From Oscillospiraceae bacterium (GTDB lineage Bacteria; Bacillota_A; Clostridia; Oscillospirales; JAAYXM01): a stretch of 22,077 bases of DNA. Shown piece after piece: positions 14,250 to 22,077 of this stretch. How positions within the stretch are numbered: the first letter of the stretch is position 1; each line of letters begins with the position of its first letter. Position numbers and translations under genes: made by a program. Below the pieces are notes generated by a model. It was not told where the DNA came from. It saw nothing but the letters and a program-made list of their open reading frames with translations, and ran no database searches. The stretch spans positions 1 through 22,077 of the forward strand of contig JAFQVE010000525.1 of NCBI GenBank assembly GCA_017408185.1, written 5' to 3'.

Positions 14250-15101
14250 ATGCGCTACAGATTTTTAAGATTCCCCGGCGGAAAGCCGAAGGCGGTAACG
14301 CTGAGCTATGACGACGGTCTTAGTGAGGACATGCGCTTTTCCGATACGATAACAGCCTGCGGAATGAAAGCGACCTTCAATCTTAACAATAAAGGGCTTC
14401 GGAAAAACTGCCTTACCGCAGAACAGGTCAGAAAATATATCCTCGATCGTGGGCACGAGGTTGCCGTGCACGGTGCTTTGCACCGTGCACAGGGAAGCCA
14501 GAGAAGCATTGACGGCATCCGCGATGTTCTTGAATGCAGGCTTGAGCTGGAAAAAAAGTTTGGCATCATCATCCGCGGAATGGCATATCCCGATGCGGGA
14601 ATAACGTATTTTGAAAACGGCGCAACCTATGAGAATATCAAGCGGTATCTCACAGATCTTGATATAGCATATGCTCGTTCTCAAAAGGGAGATAACAAGC
14701 AATTTCTTCTCCCGACCGACTGGCACAACTGGCTTCCGACCACGCGCCACGCAAACCCGGAGCTTTTTGACTATATCGATGCTTTTCAGGATCCTGAGAA
14801 GAACAAAATAACAAATTCCCGCGGAGGGCCCAGGCTCTTTTATCTCTGGGGACACAGCAACGAGTTTGCGCGCGATAACGGATGGGAGCTTCTTGACAAA
14901 ATCTGCGAAAAACTCGCAGGAAAAGAAGATATATGGTATGCAACCAATATGGAGATATATGAATATGTAAATGCATATAACTCCCTTATCTTCAGTGCCG
15001 ACGGCACAATCATTCGAAACCCAACGCATTTTGAGATATGGTTTGTTGCAGATGGCGAAATGCACAGCATTCTGCCGGGGCAAACGCTCTATCTTGAATA
15101 G
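14250..15101 (+). CDS. Polysaccharide deacetylase family protein (NodB homology domain, CE4-like)
   Basis: A 283-aa protein without a signal peptide. The NodB-type motifs are motif 1 'LSYDDG' (D21, D22) and motif 2 'HGALH' (H74, H78), giving the Asp-His-His metal triad known in CE4 deacetylases. Motif 3 is probably 'RGMAYPDAG', and a later 'YLWGHSNEF' supplies another His. The family removes N- or O-acetyl groups using a divalent metal. Cytoplasmic location, and linkage to a sugar-binding protein upstream (15 nt) and a lyase downstream (27 nt), suggest it trims acetyl groups from imported lyase products. That is inference. A perfect 11-bp inverted repeat lies inside the coding sequence at motif 2. 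Confidence 0.87.
   Translation: MRYRFLRFPGGKPKAVTLSYDDGLSEDMRFSDTITACGMKATFNLNNKGLRKNCLTAEQVRKYILDRGHEVAVHGALHRAQGSQRSIDGIRDVLECRLELEKKFGIIIRGMAYPDAGITYFENGATYENIKRYLTDLDIAYARSQKGDNKQFLLPTDWHNWLPTTRHANPELFDYIDAFQDPEKNKITNSRGGPRLFYLWGHSNEFARDNGWELLDKICEKLAGKEDIWYATNMEIYEYVNAYNSLIFSADGTIIRNPTHFEIWFVADGEMHSILPGQTLYLE
14466..14490 (+). repeat. Strong inverted repeat inside the deacetylase gene
   Basis: GTGCACGGTGC (14466-14476) and GCACCGTGCAC (14480-14490) form a perfect 11-bp G/C-rich stem with loop TTT. It encodes the catalytic motif 2 residues. It could slow ribosomes or mark an mRNA processing point, or be a by-product of codon choice. Confidence 0.6.
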
Positions 15102-15128
15102 TCAGGGCGGGCAAAAGGAGGAAAACCA

Positions 15129-18100
15129 ATGAAAAGATTTTTATCAATGCTTCTTGCAATGGCGATGCTGATAAGCATTCTGCCGGCAGTTTCCGCTGAC
15201 GGAGCGGCAGAGCCGGAGTATTCCGGAGCCACGGTAATCTATACCGCCGCCGGGCTGGCATCCAATACACACCTTGGCTCAATTGATTACAATATGACGA
15301 ATGGTTTTTGGCAATACTATTCGGCATCATCGGCATTGAATGCCAATTTTAAAATAACCTCGTCGCGTATTGCAATGACAGTAAAGGTTAATAACTGGGT
15401 TGCCTTGGAAATTTATGTTCCCAAAGCGGGAAAATATGATGTCAAATTGTCTTATGGGCAGATGAAAAACACTACTCAATCAACAAATAACGGAAGTATT
15501 TGGATTCTTCCGTTAATTAATTCGGAAACGGGCAAAGAGTATGTAAAAGACGAGATAACTTCAGCTCTTCTGAATAACGCCTCGCTTAACAGCAAGCCGA
15601 TTGATTATTACTCAGAAGGTTCTTCTAATGTCAACGTTGAAGATGACCTTATGGGTACATATGCATTTCCGAGTGCGGGAAAATATCTGGTTGTTTTTAA
15701 AGCGATGGAAAAATCTCCTAAAAACGCTACAAATGCATTTATGTACCCGAAGGAAATCACTCTTGACGGCGATGGTGATGATTATAACCCTATCCCGATG
15801 ATGTTGTCTTCTTCTTTAGAAAAAAACGTCTTACCGTTGGGATCAACTATGCAGATGCAGATTGGCACGATATATATGAGTGACGGATCTGTTATGAATA
15901 AAAAATATGATCTTACCTATGTAAGCGATAACGAAGATGTTGCAACTGTCAGTGAAACGGGTCTTATTACTGCAGTATCATACGGTAACGCAACCATTAC
16001 CGCAACTGCAACTTTTGATGACGGCTCACCTGCGCTTACATCTTCGCAAAATATCAGAGTTGATAAACCCGGCGCAAAGGTATTATACGATATAGGAAGC
16101 TTCTCTGCTTCGGTTGGCAATTCACCGGTTAATGAACCGGTCAGACAAGCTGTGTATAAAAACACAAACGAATTTTACAAGTACTACGACGGCAACTTTG
16201 ATAAAGATAATGCAACAGACAGCTATGTAACAGCAAAAGGTGATGCATCAGCCAACACCGGAAACCTGCAGCTTGCGTCTAACGTTGCCACGGTATATGA
16301 AGTGTATATCCCTGAGCCGGGAACATACACAATGGAGATGTACAACGGTGTAAAGTCCGGTGCATCAGACGTAAGAGTTTATCTTGGTACCGCCGAAGCA
16401 CTTGAAGAAAACGGCGGAGTTTATAAGAGCACCGATCCTGAAAAGAATGCAGAGATAGAAGCATCTCTGGGTACCTACATAGGAAGCTATTCGTGCCATA
16501 AAGAAGGGGCAAGCGGAGAGTTTACTTCGCTGGCTTCTGCTCCGAACAAAATAACCGGCTTTGAAATACCGGAAGCCGGATATTACACAATCGCGTTCTG
16601 GGCAAAGGACGGTGCCGGCTCCGTCGGAGATTTCCGGCTCGCATGTGGTACGGAAGATATAGTACCTATGAGCAGCGTTGTTTCCGTCTCCAAAACCAAC
16701 AAGGCTGAATTATCGGTAATGCTCAGTGATAAGTCGTATATGGATATATCCGGTGCGAAGATAATCTGGACAAGCTCTGACCCGAGTGTTCTCAAAATCG
16801 GCACAAGCGATGGCTACGTTGAGTTTTGCGGCATTGGAGAAACCGAGATTTCAGCAGAAATTTATTTTGACGAAAAGCTTTATTATACTGCAAAATACAA
16901 GTATGAGCTGACCGAGCTGCCGGAGCCCGTGCCGCTCTCGGGGGTTGTATATAAATATAACTTCTTCCAGACAATCAGCCCCGATTGGGCACCGTTTTCA
17001 AATCCGGGGCAGAGCGAATCTCCCGGTATCACACAGGACACCGATGTGCTGGGAATAAAGTATGACTATACCGACGGTACATGGGAATGGTTTGGTGCAG
17101 GACCGAATAATTATACGCCTATTGCATATTACCATCCCAGCTATCTTCGTATATATCAGGGACCGAACAGATGGGCAGGCCTTACGATAAAGGTTCCGAC
17201 CGCGGGAAGATATGCTGTAGATTTCGAGTATTATGCAAGAACGAAAGCAACAGGAACCACAGATATCTACCTTATTCCAAAGCCATCATCAAACCCCGTG
17301 GATCTTGATAATCTTTTGATAGAAAAGTATTATCTCGACACTGTAAACCATTACAGCGCCTCCGGTGATATTACAAGAACCAGGGCGCTCGGAACAGTTG
17401 ATATAGAAGAGCCGGGAGAATATGTTCTTGCATTCTTCCTGCAACCGGAAGCTCCTCATCATTTCTATATACGAATTCTCACGCTCGACGGTATGAATAC
17501 TATGAGAAGAATCAGGTTCAATACCGAGAGTTATGTTGTGGATTTCGGAGAAAGAGTTGCAACCTCAATATCGCCGACGCTTCTTGACGGAACGGTGCTT
17601 GACGAGGGGGAATACACCGTCTGGTATGAGACCTCAGACCCGAACCTTGCAACGGTTGATAAAAACGGCGTTATAACGGGCAGAGGAGACGGTGAGGTAA
17701 CAATTACCGCAACCGTTTTAAGCGGAGAAAACAAGATAAGCGAAAGCGTTGTTATAACTGCAAGAGATGATACTGAAATTGCGGAAAAGAAAATAAAGTG
17801 TGATGATATCATCTACGTCGGCGGAAAGACGAAGCTCTCCTTTGCGGTGGTGCTGGAAAGCGGAAACGAGATGGTGATTCCGGCGGAGAAGGTTATATAC
17901 ACATGCGATGCAAATGACGTTTTAAGCTTTGACGAGCCGGGATATCTCACCGCACTTACAAAGGAGGAGAGCGTGACGCTGACTGCCTCCGCAACCTTCC
18001 GCGGTGAAGAGGTTTCAGCCGAAAAAACGGTTGAAGTTGTCCGTGATACCGGAAAGACAGCCTCGACGTATTACACAGACAAAAAGCGTGCAAATGCTCT

Positions 18101-21100
18101 TGAAAATGTCTCCAAGTATTCTTGGGCAAAGAAGCTTAAGGACACTGCAGTTAAAGAAGCCGATAAATATCTGGGTGAGCTTGATTACCTCTATGATATG
18201 ATTTTTGCAGAGGGACTTCCGCGAAGCACGCGAATGGGCGGATTGAATGACCCGTATTATAACCTTTGCCGTTACTGTAACGGCGGTATAAACAAAAAAG
18301 GAAGCGAGTTTCTTGTTAATATTCTAACCCGTCCGTGGCAGACACAGTGTCCGGAGTGTAAGCGTCTCTTCCCGTCAAACGATTTCGGAAGCTTTATGAA
18401 GCTCGGTCTTGACCGCGAAGGAAGATTTGACAGAATTCGCGCACTTGAAGCTCACAGAGAAATGCTTCTTGAAATGGGCAAAGACCTTCCCGATGCGGGA
18501 ATAACCGATGAGCGCAAGAGGGAAATAAACGAAGGGGATTTTCTGACCCGTGCAGAGCAGGAGCATTACGGCTTTGGTGTTGACGGCGGATATCTTGTAA
18601 ATGAGATGTATAAAGAGCTTGCGGATCCGTCGAAGATTCCGGAATCATTTAACAACGAGCAGGGGCTCCGTGAGGGAGAAGACTGGAAAACCTGGGGCGT
18701 TGATGACGGCTGGGGATATGTTCCGCTGCAGCCGGATGGCGTTACGCCGTATAAGTATTCCGTCACGGGAAGCGGCGGTTCAGTTTCATATTACGATGAA
18801 AAGCACGTTTATGTTGCATATATAGTCGATGCAACGATGGGCTCGGGGATACGTAATGTTCTCAGTACGCTGAAGGATGCATATCTGTACACCGGTGATA
18901 TCAAGTACGGACGTGCAGGAGCAATTTTGATTGACAGAATGGCAGACGTTTACCATACCTATGATATGTTCGTGCACTATGACAGGGATATCGACGGCGA
19001 CGGAAAGTATGACCGCGTCTGGTATAACACGGAAGGCGGAAGCGGTACGGGTATTATTCAGGGAAATTTTGCAGCGAACTATCACGCAGAGGAGCTTGCG
19101 CTTTGTGCGGATGCATTCTTCCCGGCACTGAATGATTCTCGGGTTATTGATTATCTTTCCGAAAAAGCAAAGAAATACGGATATGATACGCTTCCGGATG
19201 ATGATAAGTATAATTATCACGAGAATTATACATCTACCGGAACGGTGCATATATGCGACGGTGATTGCCGCGAATATGAGCATGAAATGCGCCGCAACGA
19301 CAAATCAAGCTCCCACGATATCTGGAAGAACTGGGAAAACGGTATTATCAGAAAGAATTACTGGGGCATAAAGTACGGACGAATTACAGGAAACTTCGGT
19401 CAGAGCCAGGCAACAGCGGCGATAAATGCCATTGTTCAGGACAGGCAGCCTGAGACCAACGAAATGTTTGAATGGATTTATCGGTATCCTTCGCCGAGCG
19501 GTACATTCGAGAAGGGCGGCGGTGGCGTCACCAATCAGACCGTGGACGTTGTTGACCGTGACGGTATGGGGCACGAAGCCAGCACAAACTACAACCGTAC
19601 GCAGATAGAAGGCCTCGGAAAAATGGCGGATTATCTTGCCGAATACAAGGATGCAGGAAAGTATGACCTTTACGGAAATCCGATATTCAGAGAAATGTTT
19701 ATGGCGTTTACGCGCCCGGTTACACCTCCGGGGCATCCGAACATAGCAGATGCTTCCACAACTCTTTCCCGTGACTATTACAGCGGTGATTTTGAGATAT
19801 GGAAAAACGGCTTTCGAAATCTTCGTGACACAGATATAGCGGATGAGCTTGCTCAGTATATCTGGACGAGAAACGGAAGAACAACCGAGGGGCTTCACTA
19901 CGATATCTTCACGAAGGATCCCGAAAGCTTTGAAACCGATGTAACGGCGCTCGTTGATGAGACGGGAGCAATGGAAAGTGACCTTATGGCGGGCTGGGGC
20001 TTTGCGATTTTACGCGATGGCGGAATCTATGACTCAGCTTCCGCAAGCATGGAGGTCAACAATATGCGTGACTTCTGGATATCGGCAGGTGTTACAAGCG
20101 GCCATGGGCATGCGGATGCGCTTGAGCTTAATGTTGACGCATTCGGCTTAAACCTCGGTGCAGACCTTGGCTATCCGGAGGACGTAGGATCTACGCCAAA
20201 CCGTATGCAGTGGGTATCGGCAACAATGTCGCACAATACGGTTATGGTTAATCGGGAAAACTCGAGCAGAGACGTAAAACGCGGCTTCCCGCTTCACTTT
20301 AACGATTCCGGCATGGTTAAGCTTATGGATATTGATGCTTCGCATAAATACGCGCAGACGGAGAACTACCGCAGAAGCCTTGTTATGGTGAAGATAAATG
20401 ACGAAACATCTTACGGCGTTGACTTCTTCCGCGTAACGGGCGGCAACCACCACACGTACATTTACCATTCGGCATCATCAAAGGTGAATGAGGTTTCGGG
20501 TCTTTCTATGGCAACAGAGCCGGAGCTTATTCAGGTGGATAAGAACGGAACGATGGATTATGCCACATATGCGGGAAAGGATGCCGCATATGTAAAGAAC
20601 TCTGACGGCAGTGTGCGGAAAGCACTTCCGGGCGAAGAGGTTGATTTTGAAACGGTATTCCCCGTAACCTACGGTCAGGATCCGTGGACGTCGGGTTCTT
20701 CGACTATGTTCACAAGAGGAGCAACATGGCTTCGCAATGTGCGCCGTGCGGCAGAGCCGACGGAGAACTTTACCGTTGATTTTGAAATTACCGACTACAA
20801 AAATGTGCTTTCAAATTCAAAGGGCATTCATCTTCGTATGACGCAGATAAACAATTTTGTACCGAGCGGCGTCGCCTTTGCGGGCGGTCACGTTCCGCAG
20901 CTTAACAAAAGCTCGAAGGGCATAGGATATAAGGATCAGTTTAATTCCGACCGTGCAACGATGCTTGAATATGTATATATCGAGCGCGAAGCAGGGGAAG
21001 GGCAGGAGCTTGACAGCCTCTTTACCACGGTCTATGAGCCGTATCGCAACACGTCGAACATCGAGAGCATTGTTCCTGTTGATGTAAGCGTGGTTTCCGG

Positions 21101-22077
21101 CACGGAAAAGAGTGGCGATATGGTGCGCGCCGTTAAGGTAACGCACGTTGGCGGCGAGAGAATTGATTACGTTGTATACGCAACGAACAATTCTGTCACA
21201 TACAACGTCGGTGGAATGTTTGACTTCCGTGGCTTTGTTGGAGTACTCAGCACAAACAAAGACGGGAAAACCACTTACCGATATGTCCATGACGGTGATA
21301 TAATCGGCGGCGAGGTTGAGAGCAAGGGAACGATTACCGGTAATGTTGAAGGGTTTGAAAAAGAACTTGCGCTCAGCAATTATATTGATATTTCGGTAGA
21401 AGCTGCAGATACTTCCGGACTTGCGGGAGAATATATCTTCATAGATAATGACGGTGAGGAGAACGCAGTATACAAGATCAAGGATGCGAAGGTTCTTGAA
21501 GATCATAATTATGGCGACGATCTGAATATAATCCGTCTTGATATAGACAGAACAAGGCTCATTCGCCAGCACATAGATACTAAAAATCCGGAGATTGGAT
21601 ATGTCTACAATATTGCTGAAGGACAGATAGGCACAATTCCGCTGTCCTACAGCGAGGATTATTCACCGGAGTTTGCGCCGGTAAATGACAGCATAACTAC
21701 CAGTGCGGGCAGCACAATATCCGTATCGCTCAGCGCAACCAGCCCTGTAGAAGAAAATGCACCGAAAATCACCTACATCGGAACAACGCTTCCACGCGGA
21801 GCATCCATCAACGCGGAAACAGGCGTGTTCACATGGAAGCCGGATAGTTCTCAGATAGGTGAAAACCACGTTGCAATAACAGCTCGTGACAGCGAAGGTC
21901 GCGAAACAACCATTCACTTCAACGTAATGGTTTACGGCTCAACGACGGGCGGTTCATCAAATAAAAATGACACCGAAACACCATCAGAAAATACCGGCAC
22001 ATCCGGTGATACCTCAACACCTGCCGGTGGCGGTGGTGAAGGCGGCGGAGGCGGCAGTGCCGCACTGACCGACAAAG
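15129..22077 (+). CDS. Giant secreted heparinase II/III-like polysaccharide lyase (3' end outside window)
   Basis: I translated the frame from ATG 15129 to the edge: 2316 codons with no stop. AAAGGAGG precedes the start. Layout by residue: signal peptide about 1-23; module 1 about 30-223, homologous to the 954-aa protein; Big_2 223-313; module 2 316-511; Ig-like 516-594; module 3 605-794; Big_2 793-883; a further Ig-like domain 883-974. An alpha/alpha-toroid region of about 978-1611 holds a CxxC...CxxC pair (C1047, C1050, C1074, C1077) and 'GMGHEASTNYNR' (H1482, Y1488). The heparinase II/III beta-sandwich follows, with 'SGHGHADAL' (H1659, H1661) and 'MSHNTVMVNR' (H1702). A He_PIG-like Ig domain is near 2180-2270, then a Gly/Ser/Thr linker that probably leads to a wall or S-layer anchor. 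Family members cleave uronate-containing glycans by beta-elimination; the substrate here is unknown. It is the last visible gene of the operon. Confidence 0.88.
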   Translation, partial: MKRFLSMLLAMAMLISILPAVSADGAAEPEYSGATVIYTAAGLASNTHLGSIDYNMTNGFWQYYSASSALNANFKITSSRIAMTVKVNNWVALEIYVPKAGKYDVKLSYGQMKNTTQSTNNGSIWILPLINSETGKEYVKDEITSALLNNASLNSKPIDYYSEGSSNVNVEDDLMGTYAFPSAGKYLVVFKAMEKSPKNATNAFMYPKEITLDGDGDDYNPIPMMLSSSLEKNVLPLGSTMQMQIGTIYMSDGSVMNKKYDLTYVSDNEDVATVSETGLITAVSYGNATITATATFDDGSPALTSSQNIRVDKPGAKVLYDIGSFSASVGNSPVNEPVRQAVYKNTNEFYKYYDGNFDKDNATDSYVTAKGDASANTGNLQLASNVATVYEVYIPEPGTYTMEMYNGVKSGASDVRVYLGTAEALEENGGVYKSTDPEKNAEIEASLGTYIGSYSCHKEGASGEFTSLASAPNKITGFEIPEAGYYTIAFWAKDGAGSVGDFRLACGTEDIVPMSSVVSVSKTNKAELSVMLSDKSYMDISGAKIIWTSSDPSVLKIGTSDGYVEFCGIGETEISAEIYFDEKLYYTAKYKYELTELPEPVPLSGVVYKYNFFQTISPDWAPFSNPGQSESPGITQDTDVLGIKYDYTDGTWEWFGAGPNNYTPIAYYHPSYLRIYQGPNRWAGLTIKVPTAGRYAVDFEYYARTKATGTTDIYLIPKPSSNPVDLDNLLIEKYYLDTVNHYSASGDITRTRALGTVDIEEPGEYVLAFFLQPEAPHHFYIRILTLDGMNTMRRIRFNTESYVVDFGERVATSISPTLLDGTVLDEGEYTVWYETSDPNLATVDKNGVITGRGDGEVTITATVLSGENKISESVVITARDDTEIAEKKIKCDDIIYVGGKTKLSFAVVLESGNEMVIPAEKVIYTCDANDVLSFDEPGYLTALTKEESVTLTASATFRGEEVSAEKTVEVVRDTGKTASTYYTDKKRANALENVSKYSWAKKLKDTAVKEADKYLGELDYLYDMIFAEGLPRSTRMGGLNDPYYNLCRYCNGGINKKGSEFLVNILTRPWQTQCPECKRLFPSNDFGSFMKLGLDREGRFDRIRALEAHREMLLEMGKDLPDAGITDERKREINEGDFLTRAEQEHYGFGVDGGYLVNEMYKELADPSKIPESFNNEQGLREGEDWKTWGVDDGWGYVPLQPDGVTPYKYSVTGSGGSVSYYDEKHVYVAYIVDATMGSGIRNVLSTLKDAYLYTGDIKYGRAGAILIDRMADVYHTYDMFVHYDRDIDGDGKYDRVWYNTEGGSGTGIIQGNFAANYHAEELALCADAFFPALNDSRVIDYLSEKAKKYGYDTLPDDDKYNYHENYTSTGTVHICDGDCREYEHEMRRNDKSSSHDIWKNWENGIIRKNYWGIKYGRITGNFGQSQATAAINAIVQDRQPETNEMFEWIYRYPSPSGTFEKGGGGVTNQTVDVVDRDGMGHEASTNYNRTQIEGLGKMADYLAEYKDAGKYDLYGNPIFREMFMAFTRPVTPPGHPNIADASTTLSRDYYSGDFEIWKNGFRNLRDTDIADELAQYIWTRNGRTTEGLHYDIFTKDPESFETDVTALVDETGAMESDLMAGWGFAILRDGGIYDSASASMEVNNMRDFWISAGVTSGHGHADALELNVDAFGLNLGADLGYPEDVGSTPNRMQWVSATMSHNTVMVNRENSSRDVKRGFPLHFNDSGMVKLMDIDASHKYAQTENYRRSLVMVKINDETSYGVDFFRVTGGNHHTYIYHSASSKVNEVSGLSMATEPELIQVDKNGTMDYATYAGKDAAYVKNSDGSVRKALPGEEVDFETVFPVTYGQDPWTSGSSTMFTRGATWLRNVRRAAEPTENFTVDFEITDYKNVLSNSKGIHLRMTQINNFVPSGVAFAGGHVPQLNKSSKGIGYKDQFNSDRATMLEYVYIEREAGEGQELDSLFTTVYEPYRNTSNIESIVPVDVSVVSGTEKSGDMVRAVKVTHVGGERIDYVVYATNNSVTYNVGGMFDFRGFVGVLSTNKDGKTTYRYVHDGDIIGGEVESKGTITGNVEGFEKELALSNYIDISVEAADTSGLAGEYIFIDNDGEENAVYKIKDAKVLEDHNYGDDLNIIRLDIDRTRLIRQHIDTKNPEIGYVYNIAEGQIGTIPLSYSEDYSPEFAPVNDSITTSAGSTISVSLSATSPVEENAPKITYIGTTLPRGASINAETGVFTWKPDSSQIGENHVAITARDSEGRETTIHFNVMVYGSTTGGSSNKNDTETPSENTGTSGDTSTPAGGGGEGGGGGSAALTDK

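Noticed and set aside
14265..15083. 272-codon open frame on the minus strand
   Set aside because: It lies entirely opposite the deacetylase gene, which has clear NodB motifs and a ribosome site. The minus-strand translation has no recognisable motif and is Cys/Ile rich, as expected for an antisense shadow.
20817..21572. 251-codon open frame on the minus strand
   Set aside because: It is fully antisense to the heparinase-like lyase, which is continuous here. It has no ribosome site or family motif.
21900..22077. Gly-rich end of the lyase as a sign of a frameshift
   Set aside because: The frame is continuous, and Gly/Ser/Thr-rich linkers before wall-anchoring domains are common; the codons read sensibly to the edge.
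1..22077. tRNA, rRNA, CRISPR array, insertion sequence or phage genes
   Set aside because: No cloverleaf-like sequence, no regularly spaced short repeats, and no transposase or integrase motifs were seen on either strand.

Overview
The window looks like chromosomal DNA of an anaerobic Gram-positive Bacillota, probably an uncultured gut Clostridia (Oscillospiraceae-like). The basis is AGGAGG-type ribosome sites, sigma-A promoters, intrinsic terminators, separate secD and secF genes, a DegV protein, a lipobox solute-binding protein, and very large modular secreted proteins with Big_2-type Ig domains. The assignment is inferred from style and protein families, not from a search.

Bases 1-5540 are housekeeping: the 3' end of a purB-like gene, a secD-secF operon with its own consensus promoter and terminator, a PHP-domain phosphoesterase, a yebC-degV pair, and a bidirectional terminator.

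From 5538 to the right edge the window reads as a polysaccharide-utilisation region. It holds an AraC-type regulator (minus strand), a divergent CE15-like alpha/beta hydrolase, a 954-aa secreted modular binding protein, an SGNH/GDSL esterase, and an apparent three-gene operon. That operon encodes a lipoprotein sugar-binding protein, a NodB-type deacetylase, and a giant secreted heparinase II/III-like lyase that is still open at the window edge after 2316 codons. Only the binding protein, the solute-binding lipoprotein and the lyase carry export signals. The esterases and deacetylase look cytoplasmic. This suggests cleavage outside the cell, uptake of acetylated or esterified uronate oligosaccharides, and de-esterification inside. 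No ABC permease gene is present here.

Four genes (PHP protein, CE15-like hydrolase, SGNH hydrolase, solute-binding protein) are preceded by the identical 12-mer TGAACGATTTTA, each time exactly 35 nt upstream of a TATAAT. This is the strongest unexplained signal and points to a shared regulator or promoter class. Between the secreted binding protein and the SGNH gene lies a decayed toxin-antitoxin module: an intact HigA-like antitoxin, a perfect 15+15 bp operator, a consensus promoter, and only the 3' tail of the toxin. It is flanked by two copies of the binding protein gene's 3' end. The two big secreted proteins share a repeated beta-rich module, five copies in all, that I cannot assign to a named family.
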